Positions 8,887 through 18,900 of a DNA stretch of 64,000 nucleotides are shown in pieces. The stretch's first letter is position 1. The number at the start of each line of letters is the position of its first letter. The position numbers were made by a program, and so were the translations under genes. Source of the stretch: Slackia heliotrinireducens DSM 20476 (GTDB taxonomy: Bacteria > Actinomycetota > Coriobacteriia > Coriobacteriales > Eggerthellaceae); the NCBI RefSeq assembly GCF_000023885.1, contig NC_013165.1:930001-994000 (forward strand), read 5' to 3'. Under the pieces are notes generated by a model. The model saw nothing but the letters and a program-made list of their open reading frames with translations, ran no database searches and was not told where the DNA came from.

Positions 8887-10344
8887 ATGTTGAAAACATC
8901 CGCTTGGAAAAAGGGGTTGGCGTGGGTTTGCGCTGGAGCGTTCGTCGTTTCGCTCGCAGCTGCAACGGCCTGCGCACCTACCGCGACTTCTGAACCTACA
9001 GAAGCCGAAGAGGCTGGCGATGCTGCTCAAACCGTTACCTACGAGACGCCCGAACCTGATGAGTACGGAGTCGTCACGGCAGAGCAGTGGAAGGATATCT
9101 ATCCCAACCAGTACGCCACCTATGTAAAGAACAAGGAGAATCAGCCCGTCGACTACGCTGAGGAAAACGGTCCTACCGAGGATACGACCACCATCGCTGA
9201 CGAGGGCTACGATGCTGCCGAAGCCGAAGCGAACGCAGCCGAGAAGGTCAGCTACCTCGACACCAATCCGGAAATCAAGATCCTGGGTTTGGGCTACGGC
9301 TATGCGAAGTACTACACCGAGCCTGCCGGCCATGTCTACTCTCTGTGGACCGTCACCCATAACGGCCGCATCAGCGAGAAGAGCGGCGCCGGCTGCTGGG
9401 CCTGCAAGACTCCTCAGTTCTCCAACTATGTTGACGAGAACGGCAACGAAGTCTTCAAAGAGAAGTTCCTGAGCATGGACGGTTGGTTCACGGAGGGCAT
9501 CTCCTGCGCCAGCTGCCATGCAAACGATCCTACGGGCTTCGAGATCGACCGCGCACAGTGGAAAGACGCCATGGGTGCCGATGTCGATACCGTCCCGATG
9601 GAATCCGTAGTCTGCGGCCAGTGCCACTGCGACTACTCCATGGCTCCTGAGACCGGCATCCCGACCAGCCCTTACACGGGTGGTCTGGAATCCATGAGCC
9701 CCGAAAACGCCCTTAAGTTCTACGATGACAACAACTTCGTCGACTGGACCTACGAGTCCACGGGCGCCCAGATGCTCGCCATCCGTCATGCGGAGTTCGA
9801 GTTCAACTACGCCAACGGCGGAAGCCCCATGATCAACATGATCAACCAGGCTACGGGCGAGAACTACACCTGCAACGACTGCCATATGGGCAAGGCGACG
9901 GCCGAGGACGGCACCGAGTACACCAATCACCAGTGGACCGTTCCTACCGAGAATGAAGAACTGATCGCCGAGAACTGCAGCATGTGCCACAAGGACCTGG
10001 CTGGCGAGATCAAAGCCATTCAGGACGAAATTATGGCAAGCGAACATGAGGTCGGACTGCGTGCCTGCCTGTTCATCTTCAACTTCGAAGATGCCATCGA
10101 GGCCGGTACCCTCACTGACGACCAGATCGCCGAACTGCAGTACATCCAGCGCGCCGCCTGCTACTACTGGAACCTTGAAGCTGCCGAGAACAGCGAAGGC
10201 GCCCATAACCCCGACTTCTCCAGGGAGCTTATCGCTTCCGCCAACGAGTGGCTGGACAAGGGTGACGAGATCCTCGGCGTTTCCTCCGTGGTCGACGATG
10301 TCGCTGCCGCCGAGCAGACCGTAATGGAACACACTGCCGCATAA
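8887..10344 (+). CDS. nrfA: Ammonia-forming pentahaem cytochrome c nitrite reductase, lipoprotein type
   Basis: 485 aa. Five haem motifs: CWACK (170-174, the Lys-ligated catalytic haem typical of NrfA), CASCH (207), CGQCH (243), CNDCH (329) and CSMCH (364). Active-site residues by comparison with the E. coli enzyme: Arg161, Tyr250 and His301. The signal peptide ends in ATAC (Cys29), suggesting a lipid anchor. The NrfH quinol-oxidising partner that normally sits beside nrfA is absent on both sides. The histidine in the usual GIHG segment just before haem motif 4 is not seen. Instead there is GGSPMINMIN. Reduces nitrite to ammonium outside the membrane if canonical. A paralogue with another substrate is possible. 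AAGGGGG precedes the ATG. Confidence 0.88.
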   Translation: MLKTSAWKKGLAWVCAGAFVVSLAAATACAPTATSEPTEAEEAGDAAQTVTYETPEPDEYGVVTAEQWKDIYPNQYATYVKNKENQPVDYAEENGPTEDTTTIADEGYDAAEAEANAAEKVSYLDTNPEIKILGLGYGYAKYYTEPAGHVYSLWTVTHNGRISEKSGAGCWACKTPQFSNYVDENGNEVFKEKFLSMDGWFTEGISCASCHANDPTGFEIDRAQWKDAMGADVDTVPMESVVCGQCHCDYSMAPETGIPTSPYTGGLESMSPENALKFYDDNNFVDWTYESTGAQMLAIRHAEFEFNYANGGSPMINMINQATGENYTCNDCHMGKATAEDGTEYTNHQWTVPTENEELIAENCSMCHKDLAGEIKAIQDEIMASEHEVGLRACLFIFNFEDAIEAGTLTDDQIAELQYIQRAACYYWNLEAAENSEGAHNPDFSRELIASANEWLDKGDEILGVSSVVDDVAAAEQTVMEHTAA

Positions 10345-10380
10345 GCGTACGCTTTCGCAACGGCTTCTTGCACTCACACA

Positions 10381-10408
10381 AGGACCCCGGTTTCCGGGGT
10401 CCTTTGCC
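10381..10408 (+). terminator. Terminator after nrfA
   Basis: AGGACCCC and GGGGTCCT form a strong stem around GGTTTCC. The T-run is short. It isolates nrfA as a single-gene unit. Confidence 0.7.
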
Positions 10409-10526
10409 ATTCACGTCGGTATTCAAATACGGTTAGGAAACGAAGCGGGTTTTCTCGATCGGACACATCAGCATCGGGGTAATATGGGATTCAACACATA
10501 CGGAGTCGTCCCGTTAAGGAGGATGT

Positions 10527-11744
10527 ATGAGCGATCAGACCAAAGAGTCCGTCGAAGCTGCCGTCGAGGAGGCTGCCGTCCAGACCGAAGCCGAGGTTGC
10601 CGAAGCTGCCGAAGAGGCTGTCGTCGAGGTTGCCGATCAGGTCGAATCCGAGGTTGTAGAGGTCGTCGAAGATGCCGCCCGGGTTGTCGAGGCCGAACAA
10701 GCCGTTTCGGAGGAGCCGGTTGTGGAAGTCGTCGAAGAGCCGGTTACTGAATATGTTGCCACGCCTGTGGTGGAGCCCGCCACCGATTATGTCGCAGCAG
10801 CGGCTGCCAAACTCGGTGATGCTGGCGCCGCCGCCCGCGCTGCTGCACCGAAGGTAGTAGCAGCCGTCGTGGCCGCAGGTCAGCGCGGCGTCGACGTCGC
10901 AAAGGCTACGGCTCCGCAGGCTGTTGAGGTTGCCAAGGCTGTCAACGCAAAGGTGGCCGAAAACGTCGTCACGGCAGGCGCCAAGGCCGCCGAGGTGGCA
11001 AAGGTGGCTCGCGAGAAGGCCTCGGTTACCGCCAAAGAGGCCAATGTCAAGGCCGCCGAGGTCGCTAAGGTCGCTAACGAGAACGCTGTCGCCACGGCCA
11101 AAGTTGCCCGCGAGAAGGCCGCCGAAGCCGCTAAAACCGCTAACGTCCGCAGCGCCGAGGCCGCATCTGCCGCCCAGGATGCGCTCAAGGACGCTTCCGA
11201 AAAGAACAAGCGCAAGAAGGCTGTTCGCGCAGCGCTGCGCGGGGCAAGCAAGTGCATCTCCGCTGAGAAGTTCGAAGAGGAATGGCTCGACGCCAAGACC
11301 ATGAAACAGATCGGCAACTTGGGCTATCTGTCCACACCTGGCTGCTACGTCATCGCCACACTCGATCGCGCACCGCGTAAGAAGGCTCCCAACTCCACGC
11401 GCGACGTCTTCGTGGGGCACGCCTCCGACATCGGCCAAGCCGTTCACGAACAGCTTAACGGCTTGGGCAACATCGACGTCTACGCCGACTACAAGTACTG
11501 CCAGCCGGTCTACATCTTCTTCTATCCTTCGGTTGAGGAAGACATCGCCGAAAACGAAGGCATCCTTATCGACGTGCTGCGAGCCGACGAATCCTACAAC
11601 GCCCAACGCGTCCTCCCCGAGGACCTTCTGGCCGAAATCACGCTGGACGACATCGAAGAGGTCGAGGAGCAGCAGGCCGCCGAGTCTGAAGCGCAGGCCG
11701 AACCTGAGGCCGAGGCCGTGGCCGAAGAAAATACGGAGGAATAG
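10527..11744 (+). CDS. Ala/Val/Glu-rich coiled-coil protein with degenerate GIY-YIG-like domain
   Basis: 405 aa. Residues 1-90 are acidic (Val/Glu/Ala). Residues 90-230 are Ala/Lys repeats of the type AKVAREKA and AEVAKVAN, like phasins or histone H1-like tails and probably helical. Residues 268-352 resemble a GIY-YIG nuclease fold: PGCYVI (GIY strand), DVFVG (YIG strand), DIGQAVHEQLNG, and NEGILID holding the usual Glu (Glu344). The catalytic Arg expected in the helix (I..RL..H) is Ala305, so nuclease activity is doubtful. The C-terminus is acidic again. No signal peptide. AAGGAGG precedes the ATG. Function unknown. A nucleoid or DNA-binding role is a guess. Confidence 0.7.
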   Translation: MSDQTKESVEAAVEEAAVQTEAEVAEAAEEAVVEVADQVESEVVEVVEDAARVVEAEQAVSEEPVVEVVEEPVTEYVATPVVEPATDYVAAAAAKLGDAGAAARAAAPKVVAAVVAAGQRGVDVAKATAPQAVEVAKAVNAKVAENVVTAGAKAAEVAKVAREKASVTAKEANVKAAEVAKVANENAVATAKVAREKAAEAAKTANVRSAEAASAAQDALKDASEKNKRKKAVRAALRGASKCISAEKFEEEWLDAKTMKQIGNLGYLSTPGCYVIATLDRAPRKKAPNSTRDVFVGHASDIGQAVHEQLNGLGNIDVYADYKYCQPVYIFFYPSVEEDIAENEGILIDVLRADESYNAQRVLPEDLLAEITLDDIEEVEEQQAAESEAQAEPEAEAVAEENTEE

Positions 11745-11786
11745 CGAAGATTTTCTCCGCAAGTCATAGCGATTTATTTTGGAGTG

Positions 11787-11818
11787 GCAGCCCTGTTTGC
11801 AGGGCTGCTATTCTTTTG
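11787..11818 (+). terminator. Rho-independent terminator
   Basis: GCAGCCCTG (11787-11795) pairs with CAGGGCTGC (11800-11808) around TTTG, followed by a T-rich tract. It ends the 10527-11744 gene. Confidence 0.85.
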
Positions 11819-11853
11819 TGCCACTGTGAAGGCAAAGGGAGGATTGGGTCGCG

Positions 11854-12888
11854 ATGATTCGGTATAACAACGATTACAGCTATGGGGCGCATCCCCGGAT
11901 ACTAAGCGCGTTGACCAGCATCAATGAGAACAGCTATGGCGGATACGGCTTGGACCCGTGGTGCGACATGGCTGCGGACACCATCCGCACGCATTGCGAC
12001 CGCAGCGATGCCGAAGTTCACTTCATCGTGGGCGGAACCCAGGCGAACTTCACCGTGATCGATGCTGCGCTGCGTCCGCATCAGGCGGTCGTTTGCGCCG
12101 ATAGCGGCCATATCAACGTGCATGAAACAGGTGCGGTCGAGCATACGGGTCACAAGATTCTGGGCCTGGCGAGTCCTGACGGCAAGATAACGGCTGATCA
12201 GATCGCGTCGGTCGGCGAAGACTACCGGACGAGCCCCGTTTGGGAGCACGTGGTCCAGCCGAAGATGGTGTACTTGTCGTTCCCGACGGAATTCGGCACG
12301 GTCTACACCCTCGACGAGCTTACCGCCATTCGGTCGGTCTGCGACGAATACATGATGTACCTATATATCGATGGAGCCAGAATGTCTTACGGCCTCGCGT
12401 CGTCCGAAACCGATGTGACGTTGCCCGACATAGCGCGCCTTGCCGATGCCTTCTATATCGGCGGTACGAAGTGCGGCGCCTTGTTCGGCGAAGCCATCGT
12501 GCTGTGCCATGACGACCTGAAGCCGTATTTCCGTGCAGCCATCAAGCAGAACGCAGGGCTTCTGGCCAAAGGCTGGCTGATGGGCATCCAGTTCGAGATC
12601 CTCTTCCGCAAAGGCTTGTATTTCGAACTCGGCGAAAGAGCGGTGCGCTACGCGATGCGCATCCGCAAGGCGTTTGAAAACGCAGGAATTCCCGCATACA
12701 TCGAAAGCTCGACGAACCAGCAGTTCGTGGTCGTCAGCGACGAAGTGGCCGACAAGCTGGCCAAGGATTTCGTGTATGAAGACGAAGGTCGTGCGGACGA
12801 AGGACACCGCATCATCCGCTTCTGCACAAGCTGGGCAACGACCGAAGAGGATGTGGATGTCCTGGTAAGGGCCATCCAGGGTCTTTAA
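11854..12888 (+). CDS. Low-specificity L-threonine aldolase family protein
   Basis: 344 aa, fold-type I PLP enzyme of the beta-eliminating lyase/threonine aldolase group. The N-terminal FNNDY-like segment reads RYNNDYSYGAHP. PLP-contacting parts are IVGGTQAN, YIDGAR (Asp173) and YIGGTKCG with the Schiff-base Lys206. These enzymes cleave L-threonine or allo-threonine to glycine and acetaldehyde in the cytoplasm. GGGAGG lies upstream of the ATG. Flanking terminators on both sides make it a single-gene unit. Confidence 0.88.
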   Translation: MIRYNNDYSYGAHPRILSALTSINENSYGGYGLDPWCDMAADTIRTHCDRSDAEVHFIVGGTQANFTVIDAALRPHQAVVCADSGHINVHETGAVEHTGHKILGLASPDGKITADQIASVGEDYRTSPVWEHVVQPKMVYLSFPTEFGTVYTLDELTAIRSVCDEYMMYLYIDGARMSYGLASSETDVTLPDIARLADAFYIGGTKCGALFGEAIVLCHDDLKPYFRAAIKQNAGLLAKGWLMGIQFEILFRKGLYFELGERAVRYAMRIRKAFENAGIPAYIESSTNQQFVVVSDEVADKLAKDFVYEDEGRADEGHRIIRFCTSWATTEEDVDVLVRAIQGL

Positions 12889-12900
12889 ACGGGCATAGGG

Positions 12901-12934
12901 CGGGCCGATATCCTTGCGAGGTCCGGCCCGTTTT
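12901..12934 (+). terminator. Terminator after threonine aldolase
   Basis: CGGGCCG (12901-12907) pairs with CGGCCCG (12924-12930), followed by TTTTA. Confidence 0.75.
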
Positions 12935-13072
12935 AGTGAACCAGGCATGCCCTTTGCACTGGCGACCAGACGGTTCCTGCTCAGTTTCAAAACCGACGTT
13001 CCGTCGGGAAGCCTTCTTTCTGGCTTGCTCCTTCGTGGTCCGGCGTTCGTTTGTGGAGCATCCGCGCAGGCG

Positions 13073-13112
13073 GCAAACGTTTGCTTGCAACCGCCGATAG
13101 GGGCGGTATAAT
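13073..13112 (+). promoter_or_regulatory. Probable rpsB promoter with overlapping palindrome
   Basis: TTGCAA (13085-13090), 16 bp, TATAAT (13107-13112). A perfect 12-bp palindrome GCAAACGTTTGC (13073-13084) abuts the -35 and could be an operator. The transcript would carry a leader of roughly 110 nt before rpsB. Confidence 0.65.
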
Positions 13113-13227
13113 GCACGAGTTTCTATATTTCACATGTCCAAGCGACTTCGATGCGCGAGTGGCCACCCGAAAAAGGCTGCGCAAACAAGGATGACCTTGG
13201 GCAGAGGCTTAACGAATGGAGAGTGCA

Positions 13228-13980
13228 ATGGCGAAAGTCAGCATCAAGAGCCTGCTCGAAGCAGGCGCACACTTCGGGCATCAGACCCGTCGTTGGAACC
13301 CCAAGATGAAGCCGTACATCTTCGGCAGCCGTGGGGACATCTACATCATCGACCTCAAGCAGACCCTCATCGGACTCGACCAGGCGTATTCCTTCGTCGC
13401 CGAGACCGCTGCCAAGGGCGGCACCGTGCTGTTCGTCGGCACCAAGAAGCAGGCCCAGGAAGCCGTCGCCACCCAGGCTGACCGCTGCGGCATGCCTTAC
13501 GTCAACGCTCGTTGGCTCGGCGGCATGCTCACCAACTTCGTCACCATCCGCTCCCGCGTGAAGCGTATGGAAGAGCTGGAAGCCATGCAGGCCGACGGCC
13601 GCATGGAAGTCCTGCCCAAGAAGGAGCAGATCCTGCTGAACAAGGAGCTCGCAAAGCTGCAGACCAACCTCAACGGCATCCGCAACATGACCAAGCTCCC
13701 CGACGCCGTCTTCGTCGTCGACACCAACCGCGAGCAGCTGGCCATCCATGAGGCCAAGCGCCTCGGCATCCCCGTGGTCGGCACCCTGGATACCAACTGC
13801 GACCCCGACGATGTCGATTTCGGCATTCCCGCCAACGACGACGCCATCCGTTCCGTCAACCTGCTCGCCACTTTCGTGGCCGACGCTGTCATTGACGCAA
13901 CCGGCGTTTCCGCTGTCGAGGAAGAGATCATTGCTTCCGCCGAGGAGGCCGAAGAGGCCGCCGCTCCTGCTGCTGAATAA
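13228..13980 (+). CDS. rpsB: 30S ribosomal protein S2
   Basis: 250 aa. Opens with [31 protein letters not shown], the S2 signature, and contains GTKKQAQ and RWLGGMLTN. Start placed at 13228, four codons inside the longest frame, because GGAGAG lies 8 nt upstream and the MAKVS start is conserved. The C-terminal tail is acidic ([14 protein letters not shown]). Followed by tsf, as in most bacteria. Confidence 0.98.
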   Translation: MAKVSIKSLLEAGAHFGHQTRRWNPKMKPYIFGSRGDIYIIDLKQTLIGLDQAYSFVAETAAKGGTVLFVGTKKQAQEAVATQADRCGMPYVNARWLGGMLTNFVTIRSRVKRMEELEAMQADGRMEVLPKKEQILLNKELAKLQTNLNGIRNMTKLPDAVFVVDTNREQLAIHEAKRLGIPVVGTLDTNCDPDDVDFGIPANDDAIRSVNLLATFVADAVIDATGVSAVEEEIIASAEEAEEAAAPAAE

Positions 13981-14002
13981 CAGCTGATCGGACTTTGAAT
14001 GC

Positions 14003-14049
14003 GCGGCGGGTTCTGCATCTTCGGATAAAGGTGCTGCCCGCCGTTTTTT
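14003..14049 (+). terminator. Hairpin/terminator between rpsB and tsf
   Basis: The arms GGCGGG and CCCGCC enclose a structured loop and are followed by six T. It probably reduces rather than abolishes read-through into tsf. Confidence 0.75.
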
Positions 14050-14107
14050 ACAACAACGTTGATGCACGGGCGCATTGCCCGCGCTTCCTTTGAGAAAGGA
14101 ATGAGAT

Positions 14108-14974
14108 ATGGCTCAGATCACCGCTGCCATGGTCAAGGAACTCCGCGAAATGACCGACGCCGGCATGATGGAGTGCAAGAAGGCGCTCGTCGAAGCTGAC
14201 GGCGATATGGAGAAGGCCGTCGACGTCCTGCGTACCCGCGGCCTTGCCGCAGTCGCCAAGAAGGCCGGCCGTGCCACCAACGAAGGTACCATCGCCGCCG
14301 TTGTCTCCGAGGATGCCAAGTCCGGCGTTCTTGTCGAGCTGAACTGCGAAACCGACTTCGTGAGCAGCAACGACAAGTTCAAGGGCTACGCACAGCGCAT
14401 CGCCCAGGCCGCTCTCGCCGCCAAGCCTGCCGACCTCGATGCCCTGAAGGCCGTTGAATTCGAAGGCGAAACCGTCGAAGAGACCCTCACCGACTGCATC
14501 CATAAGATCGGCGAGAACACTCAGCTCGCCCGCTTCACCGTGGTCGAGGGCGACGCTGTCGTTCCTTACATCCACATGGGCGGCAAGATGGGCGTTCTGG
14601 TCACCTTCGCCGTCGAGGGCATCGACCCCACCACCGACGCGTTTGTGGCTGCCGGCCGTGACGTTGCCATGCAGGTCGCCGCGATGAACCCCATCGCCGC
14701 CACCCGCGAGGATGTCCCTGCCGACGTCGTCGAGCATGAGAAGACCATCTACAAGACCCAGGCCGCCGAGTCCGGCAAGCCCGAGCACATCCAGGAGAAG
14801 ATGGCCGAAGGCCGCCTGAACAAGTTCTTCCAGGAGCAGTGCCTCACCGAGCAGACCTTCGTCAAGAACGGCGACCAGACCGTCGGCGAGTACGTCGACG
14901 CCGTCGCCAAGGAGCTGGGCGGCACCATCAAAGTGACCGGCTTCAAGCGCTTCCAGCTGGGAGAAACCGCGTAA
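14108..14974 (+). CDS. tsf: Translation elongation factor Ts
   Basis: 288 aa. The N-terminal UBA-like domain includes VKELREMTDAGMMECKKAL, and the core has the TDFVSSND motif (here CETDFVSSND) that contacts EF-Tu. It is the GDP/GTP exchange factor for EF-Tu. AAAGGA lies upstream of the ATG. It follows rpsB with a 127-bp gap containing a hairpin. Confidence 0.98.
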   Translation: MAQITAAMVKELREMTDAGMMECKKALVEADGDMEKAVDVLRTRGLAAVAKKAGRATNEGTIAAVVSEDAKSGVLVELNCETDFVSSNDKFKGYAQRIAQAALAAKPADLDALKAVEFEGETVEETLTDCIHKIGENTQLARFTVVEGDAVVPYIHMGGKMGVLVTFAVEGIDPTTDAFVAAGRDVAMQVAAMNPIAATREDVPADVVEHEKTIYKTQAAESGKPEHIQEKMAEGRLNKFFQEQCLTEQTFVKNGDQTVGEYVDAVAKELGGTIKVTGFKRFQLGETA

Positions 14975-14996
14975 GTCTGCCTTTCGCACCTTCGAG

Positions 14997-15025
14997 CCCG
15001 CCGCGATTTGCGGCGGGTTTTTTTT
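14997..15025 (+). terminator. Terminator after tsf
   Basis: CCCGCCGC (14997-15004) pairs with GCGGCGGG (15010-15017), followed by eight T. Confidence 0.92.
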
Positions 15026-15055
15026 GTTTTCAGGTGCCCATGGCGGGCTGTTCCG

Positions 15056-15916
15056 TCATGCCGGAGGCCCCGTTGCGAACACCAGGGTCCGCTCGTTGCG
15101 GTAAGTGCTGTATGAGCAGGTGCAGAATACGTAGAGCGTGCCCCGGTCCCAAGCCGCTCCGTCAAGTACCATGTTCGCGCGGGACAGCAGCAGCCCTCGG
15201 TAGTCCGTGAGGTCGGCTTCGCTTTCGAATGCCGTGCGGTTAAGCGGGCTTGTCCCTTCCACCACTGCAGCACCCCACACGGTTAGCTCCCTTGTTTCAT
15301 CCTGCGTCTGCAAGACCATTCGCGCGTGCTTGCGGGCGTAATCCTCATCCACATACTGTGCGAAATCGGCGAACATGGTTTCCGGCTCGCCCGTTAGGTT
15401 GTGTCCGTAGATCAGCACGCACGGAGAATCCACGCCTTTCGGGCAAGAGGCATCCACATAGGGGCATCCTGCGTAGTTCCAGGTGCCGAAGATATCGTGG
15501 CGCAGATAGAATTCGGGGTTGTCGGCGGGAGCCTGTACCACGGGGCAGTCTATGTCGGTTCCAGGCACAGTGAGCCATGCAACAATCTGCGGATTCTCGT
15601 CAAGCCAGTAGTCCCAATCCACCTCGGGCCGCTCTTCCAGGGCGGTGTCGCGGCGCGCTTCGTCTTTCGGGTCGGCATCCATGTCCGGGTCGGCATGCAC
15701 GTCTGCAGCGCGCTGCTGCATACCCACCACTCCGACGGACGTCGCTATCAGCAGTCCTGCGCCGAGCGCGGCGACTGTGAATCCGGCTTTCGCGAAAGCG
15801 GAAGCTTTCGGACGGGCGCGCTTTGGCCGACGGGTTATGCCCGCGGCAAGTATTCGATGCGAACGGAAGGGGAGGAGGCGAGCAAACCTCCTCCTCCACA
15901 AACGAAGCCGATACAT
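15056..15916 (-). CDS. Class B sortase
   Basis: 286 aa. A basic N-terminus and one membrane anchor (AGFTVAALGAGLLIATSVGVVG) precede a sortase domain. The class B signs are NPQIVAWLTVPGTDIDCPVVQ, the catalytic His in LIYGHN, the Cys in FCTCSYST and the Arg in NERTLVFA. It lies 3 bp downstream of the 1195-aa NlpC/P60-SpaA-VaFE protein on the same strand, so it is almost certainly dedicated to anchoring or polymerising that protein. Confidence 0.92.
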   Translation of the reverse strand: MYRLRLWRRRFARLLPFRSHRILAAGITRRPKRARPKASAFAKAGFTVAALGAGLLIATSVGVVGMQQRAADVHADPDMDADPKDEARRDTALEERPEVDWDYWLDENPQIVAWLTVPGTDIDCPVVQAPADNPEFYLRHDIFGTWNYAGCPYVDASCPKGVDSPCVLIYGHNLTGEPETMFADFAQYVDEDYARKHARMVLQTQDETRELTVWGAAVVEGTSPLNRTAFESEADLTDYRGLLLSRANMVLDGAAWDRGTLYVFCTCSYSTYRNERTLVFATGPPA

Positions 15917-15919
15917 GTC

Positions 15920-18900
15920 CTACGACGTTTCCCCGCGACGGCTGCGTCGGATGCTCCAGACGCCCAGCGACGCTGCGGCGACGGTCACGCCGGCCAAAGC
16001 TGCCGCCAACCACCGGTATTCCCTCAGCATGCTTCCGGTTTTGGAGAATCCTCTGCCTTTCTCCTGCTTGTGGGGCTGATCGGGCTGGTCAACCCGCACG
16101 GTCTGGTCGGCGTCTTCCAAATCCGCATGCACGGCCAGTTCAACGTCCTTCTGATACAGGGTCTCGAAGACGACGATTGAGCTCGATCCGTAGGACGTGG
16201 CATCGAACACGAATGTCACGTCGACGCTCCCCGACGGCTTATCAGGCGTGAACACGGCGTCGGAGGTCAGTTCTTTCCCGTCCACTTTCACGTGCTCGCC
16301 CGTCGAGACGTCCACCAGCGTGCCGCTTACGCGGTACTCCTGCCCAGGCACCAGCCCCTGGTACGTCACGGTGTCCACGATCTTTTGGCCCTTGGCAGCC
16401 GAAATCGCCTTGTCTCGGTCCGAACCGTCGACGGCGGTCGTCCGAATGCTCGGCTTCTCAACCGTGACCGTCTGGGCCTCATCCTCTATGTCGGCATGGA
16501 CGGCAACTTCCCGATCGCCCCTCAGAAGCGTCTCAAACACAACGATGCTTGTTTCCGTATAGTTGCAACTCGAGAACTCAAACACCACCTCAACGGAGCC
16601 CTCAGCGGCTTCTGGAGTGAATTCCGCGGAGCTTGTAATGGCTTGGTCGTCCTGCAGCAATGGCTCGCCGCTTCCCTTGTCCATGAGGACGCCGGTCACC
16701 GTGTAGGTCTTGCCGGGTGTGAGCCCCTTGTACGCCACCGTGTCCACAATCGTTGATGACATACTCGCCGATACCGTTTTGTCCCCGTCGCTTCCATCTG
16801 CGGCCGTCGTGCCTATTTCGGGTTTGACGACGGTAACGGTCTGGTCTTTGTCCTCGAGGTCCTTATGTTCGGTCACGACGTTGCCCTGAGCGTCCAGCAG
16901 CGTTTCGAAAACGACCAGAGGGCCGGTCTGTTCCAGAGCCAAAGCATCGAAGGTAATCGGCACCTCCACGGAGTCGTTGGGGGTCTTGGCTGCGAACTGG
17001 ACGTCGGCGCATACGGGCTCGCCTGCTTCTAGGACGGGTTCGCCTGCCGAGGCGTCCATGAGCTCGGCATGCAGGGTGTAGTCCGCGCCGCGCTGCAACC
17101 CGACGTAGCGAACCGTGTCGACGATGGTCGCCTCGGTATCGGCCGCGACCACTTGGTCGCCGTCGGAGGCATCCTGAGCCTGGGTGGCCATGTAAAGATC
17201 CAGGTTGTCGATGGTGCCCAGATCGACGGTCCTCATGTCGCGGTGGACTACCACGTGCTCCTGCTTCACCAACGACTTGTCGGCGTTGGCCTCGCATGCC
17301 AGTTCTTCGATGGTATAGGTGTCGTATGGAAGCGCTCCGAGCGCATCGTTGACGGGTGCCTGCACGCCGCTTTCGGTTACGCCGAACCACACCCCGATTT
17401 CCCAGGCGGGCTCAGCGGCGCCGTCGTTTCCGTTGGTCTGCGAGCTGTGGGGCACCTGGTCGGACGAGGTTGAGGCGTAGCCGTTCTCGTCGGTCACGAT
17501 GACATGGCTTTCGCCCGTGGTTTCGGAGGTTATGCGGAAGGGGATGCCCGCCAAGGCCGTAGAGCTCGATTCGTCCTTCTTCTTGAATTCGATATCGCCC
17601 CGTTTCACCTGGTTTTCGGCGGCCTCATCCACCTGCGACACCTTGCCCTGCTCGCCGACGAACGCCTCGGAGGCGAAGCCGTCGTTCTGCAGCAGGTATC
17701 CCCGTGGCGCGACGGTTTCGGCTACAAGGTAGCGTCCGTATGGAAGGGCGTCCTCTGCGGTCTGGGCAAATCCTTCACTGTCGGTGGTCAGCGTCAGGAT
17801 CGTCTCGCCTGGCTGGTAGGTGACGCCGCCGACAACCACCGGGTTGTCGTTGCCGTTGCTGACGGCGAACTGCGCCCCTTCGAGCGTCGCTTCTCCCAAA
17901 GGCTCGTTACCGTCGGTTTCCGCATCCAGCTTCTGGACGGACAGTCCGCCGCGGATGACGGATTCGGGGGCGGCGGCCGTCTGATAGACGGGGGAGTGTT
18001 CGGTGCTGCCTTGGGCGTTGACGGTTATGGTGCGCACAGTATCGTCGAGCAGATATCCGGCAGGAGCCGCCGTCTCCTGGATGGAATAGGTTCCTAACGG
18101 CAAGGCCGGGTTGCCGGCGCTGTCGGTATACAGGGCATCTCCCGATACCAGATGTTTGGCGTCCAGGGTTAGGGAACCATGCTCGTCGGTTGCGAACACC
18201 CAGGTGCGCAGGGGGCCTTTCGATGCGTCGTCGGTAGCAAAATGCTTCACGGTGAACTCTGCGCCCGCCAGGGATGCGCCACCCTGCGGAACGTTTCCGC
18301 TCGTGTCGCTGTTTTGGGCTCTGTTTCCGAAATCCGCGTCGTGCTTTGCGACGAGAAGGCCCGCCTGGGCGCTTTGCGGCGTTTCCTTAACGGCAAGCTT
18401 CGTCGTCTTGCTGGCTTTGACCGTCACGGTGTAGACCGCCGTGTCCGTGGCGTAGCCATGGGGCGCTGCCGTTTCCTGGATGTAGTACGTCCCTGCCGCC
18501 ACATCAATGGTCGCGGTTCCGGACGCGTTCGTTTTCAGCGTGCCGACCTTCTTCTTGAGGGCCTTGTCGGAGTAAACCGTGTAGCAGCTGCCGTTCAGCG
18601 AGTACTGCCCGTTCGAAGCGGTCATGTCCGGGTTGTTCGACGTCTTGGTCAGCTCGATGGACCCTTCATGCTGCACGGGCAGCAGAAAGAATTTGTCCGA
18701 TTGCGCCTTGGGAACGATTTTGGAAATCTGGTTGGAGTACTTGAGGGATTCGCCTCCGTCGATTCCGTTGACGGGGTGGGAGGAGTGCCAGTATTTATTG
18801 TCGGATGGGCTGTCGCCCCAGAAGAATCCGATGTGCCAGTCGGCGTAGTTGCCGTACTTATCGACGCCTGCAGACCACACGCTACTGGTGCAAAGCATGA

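Noticed and set aside
8881-10410. 509-aa open frame on the minus strand
   Set aside because: Antisense to the five-haem nrfA. Val/Gly/Leu-rich mirror composition.
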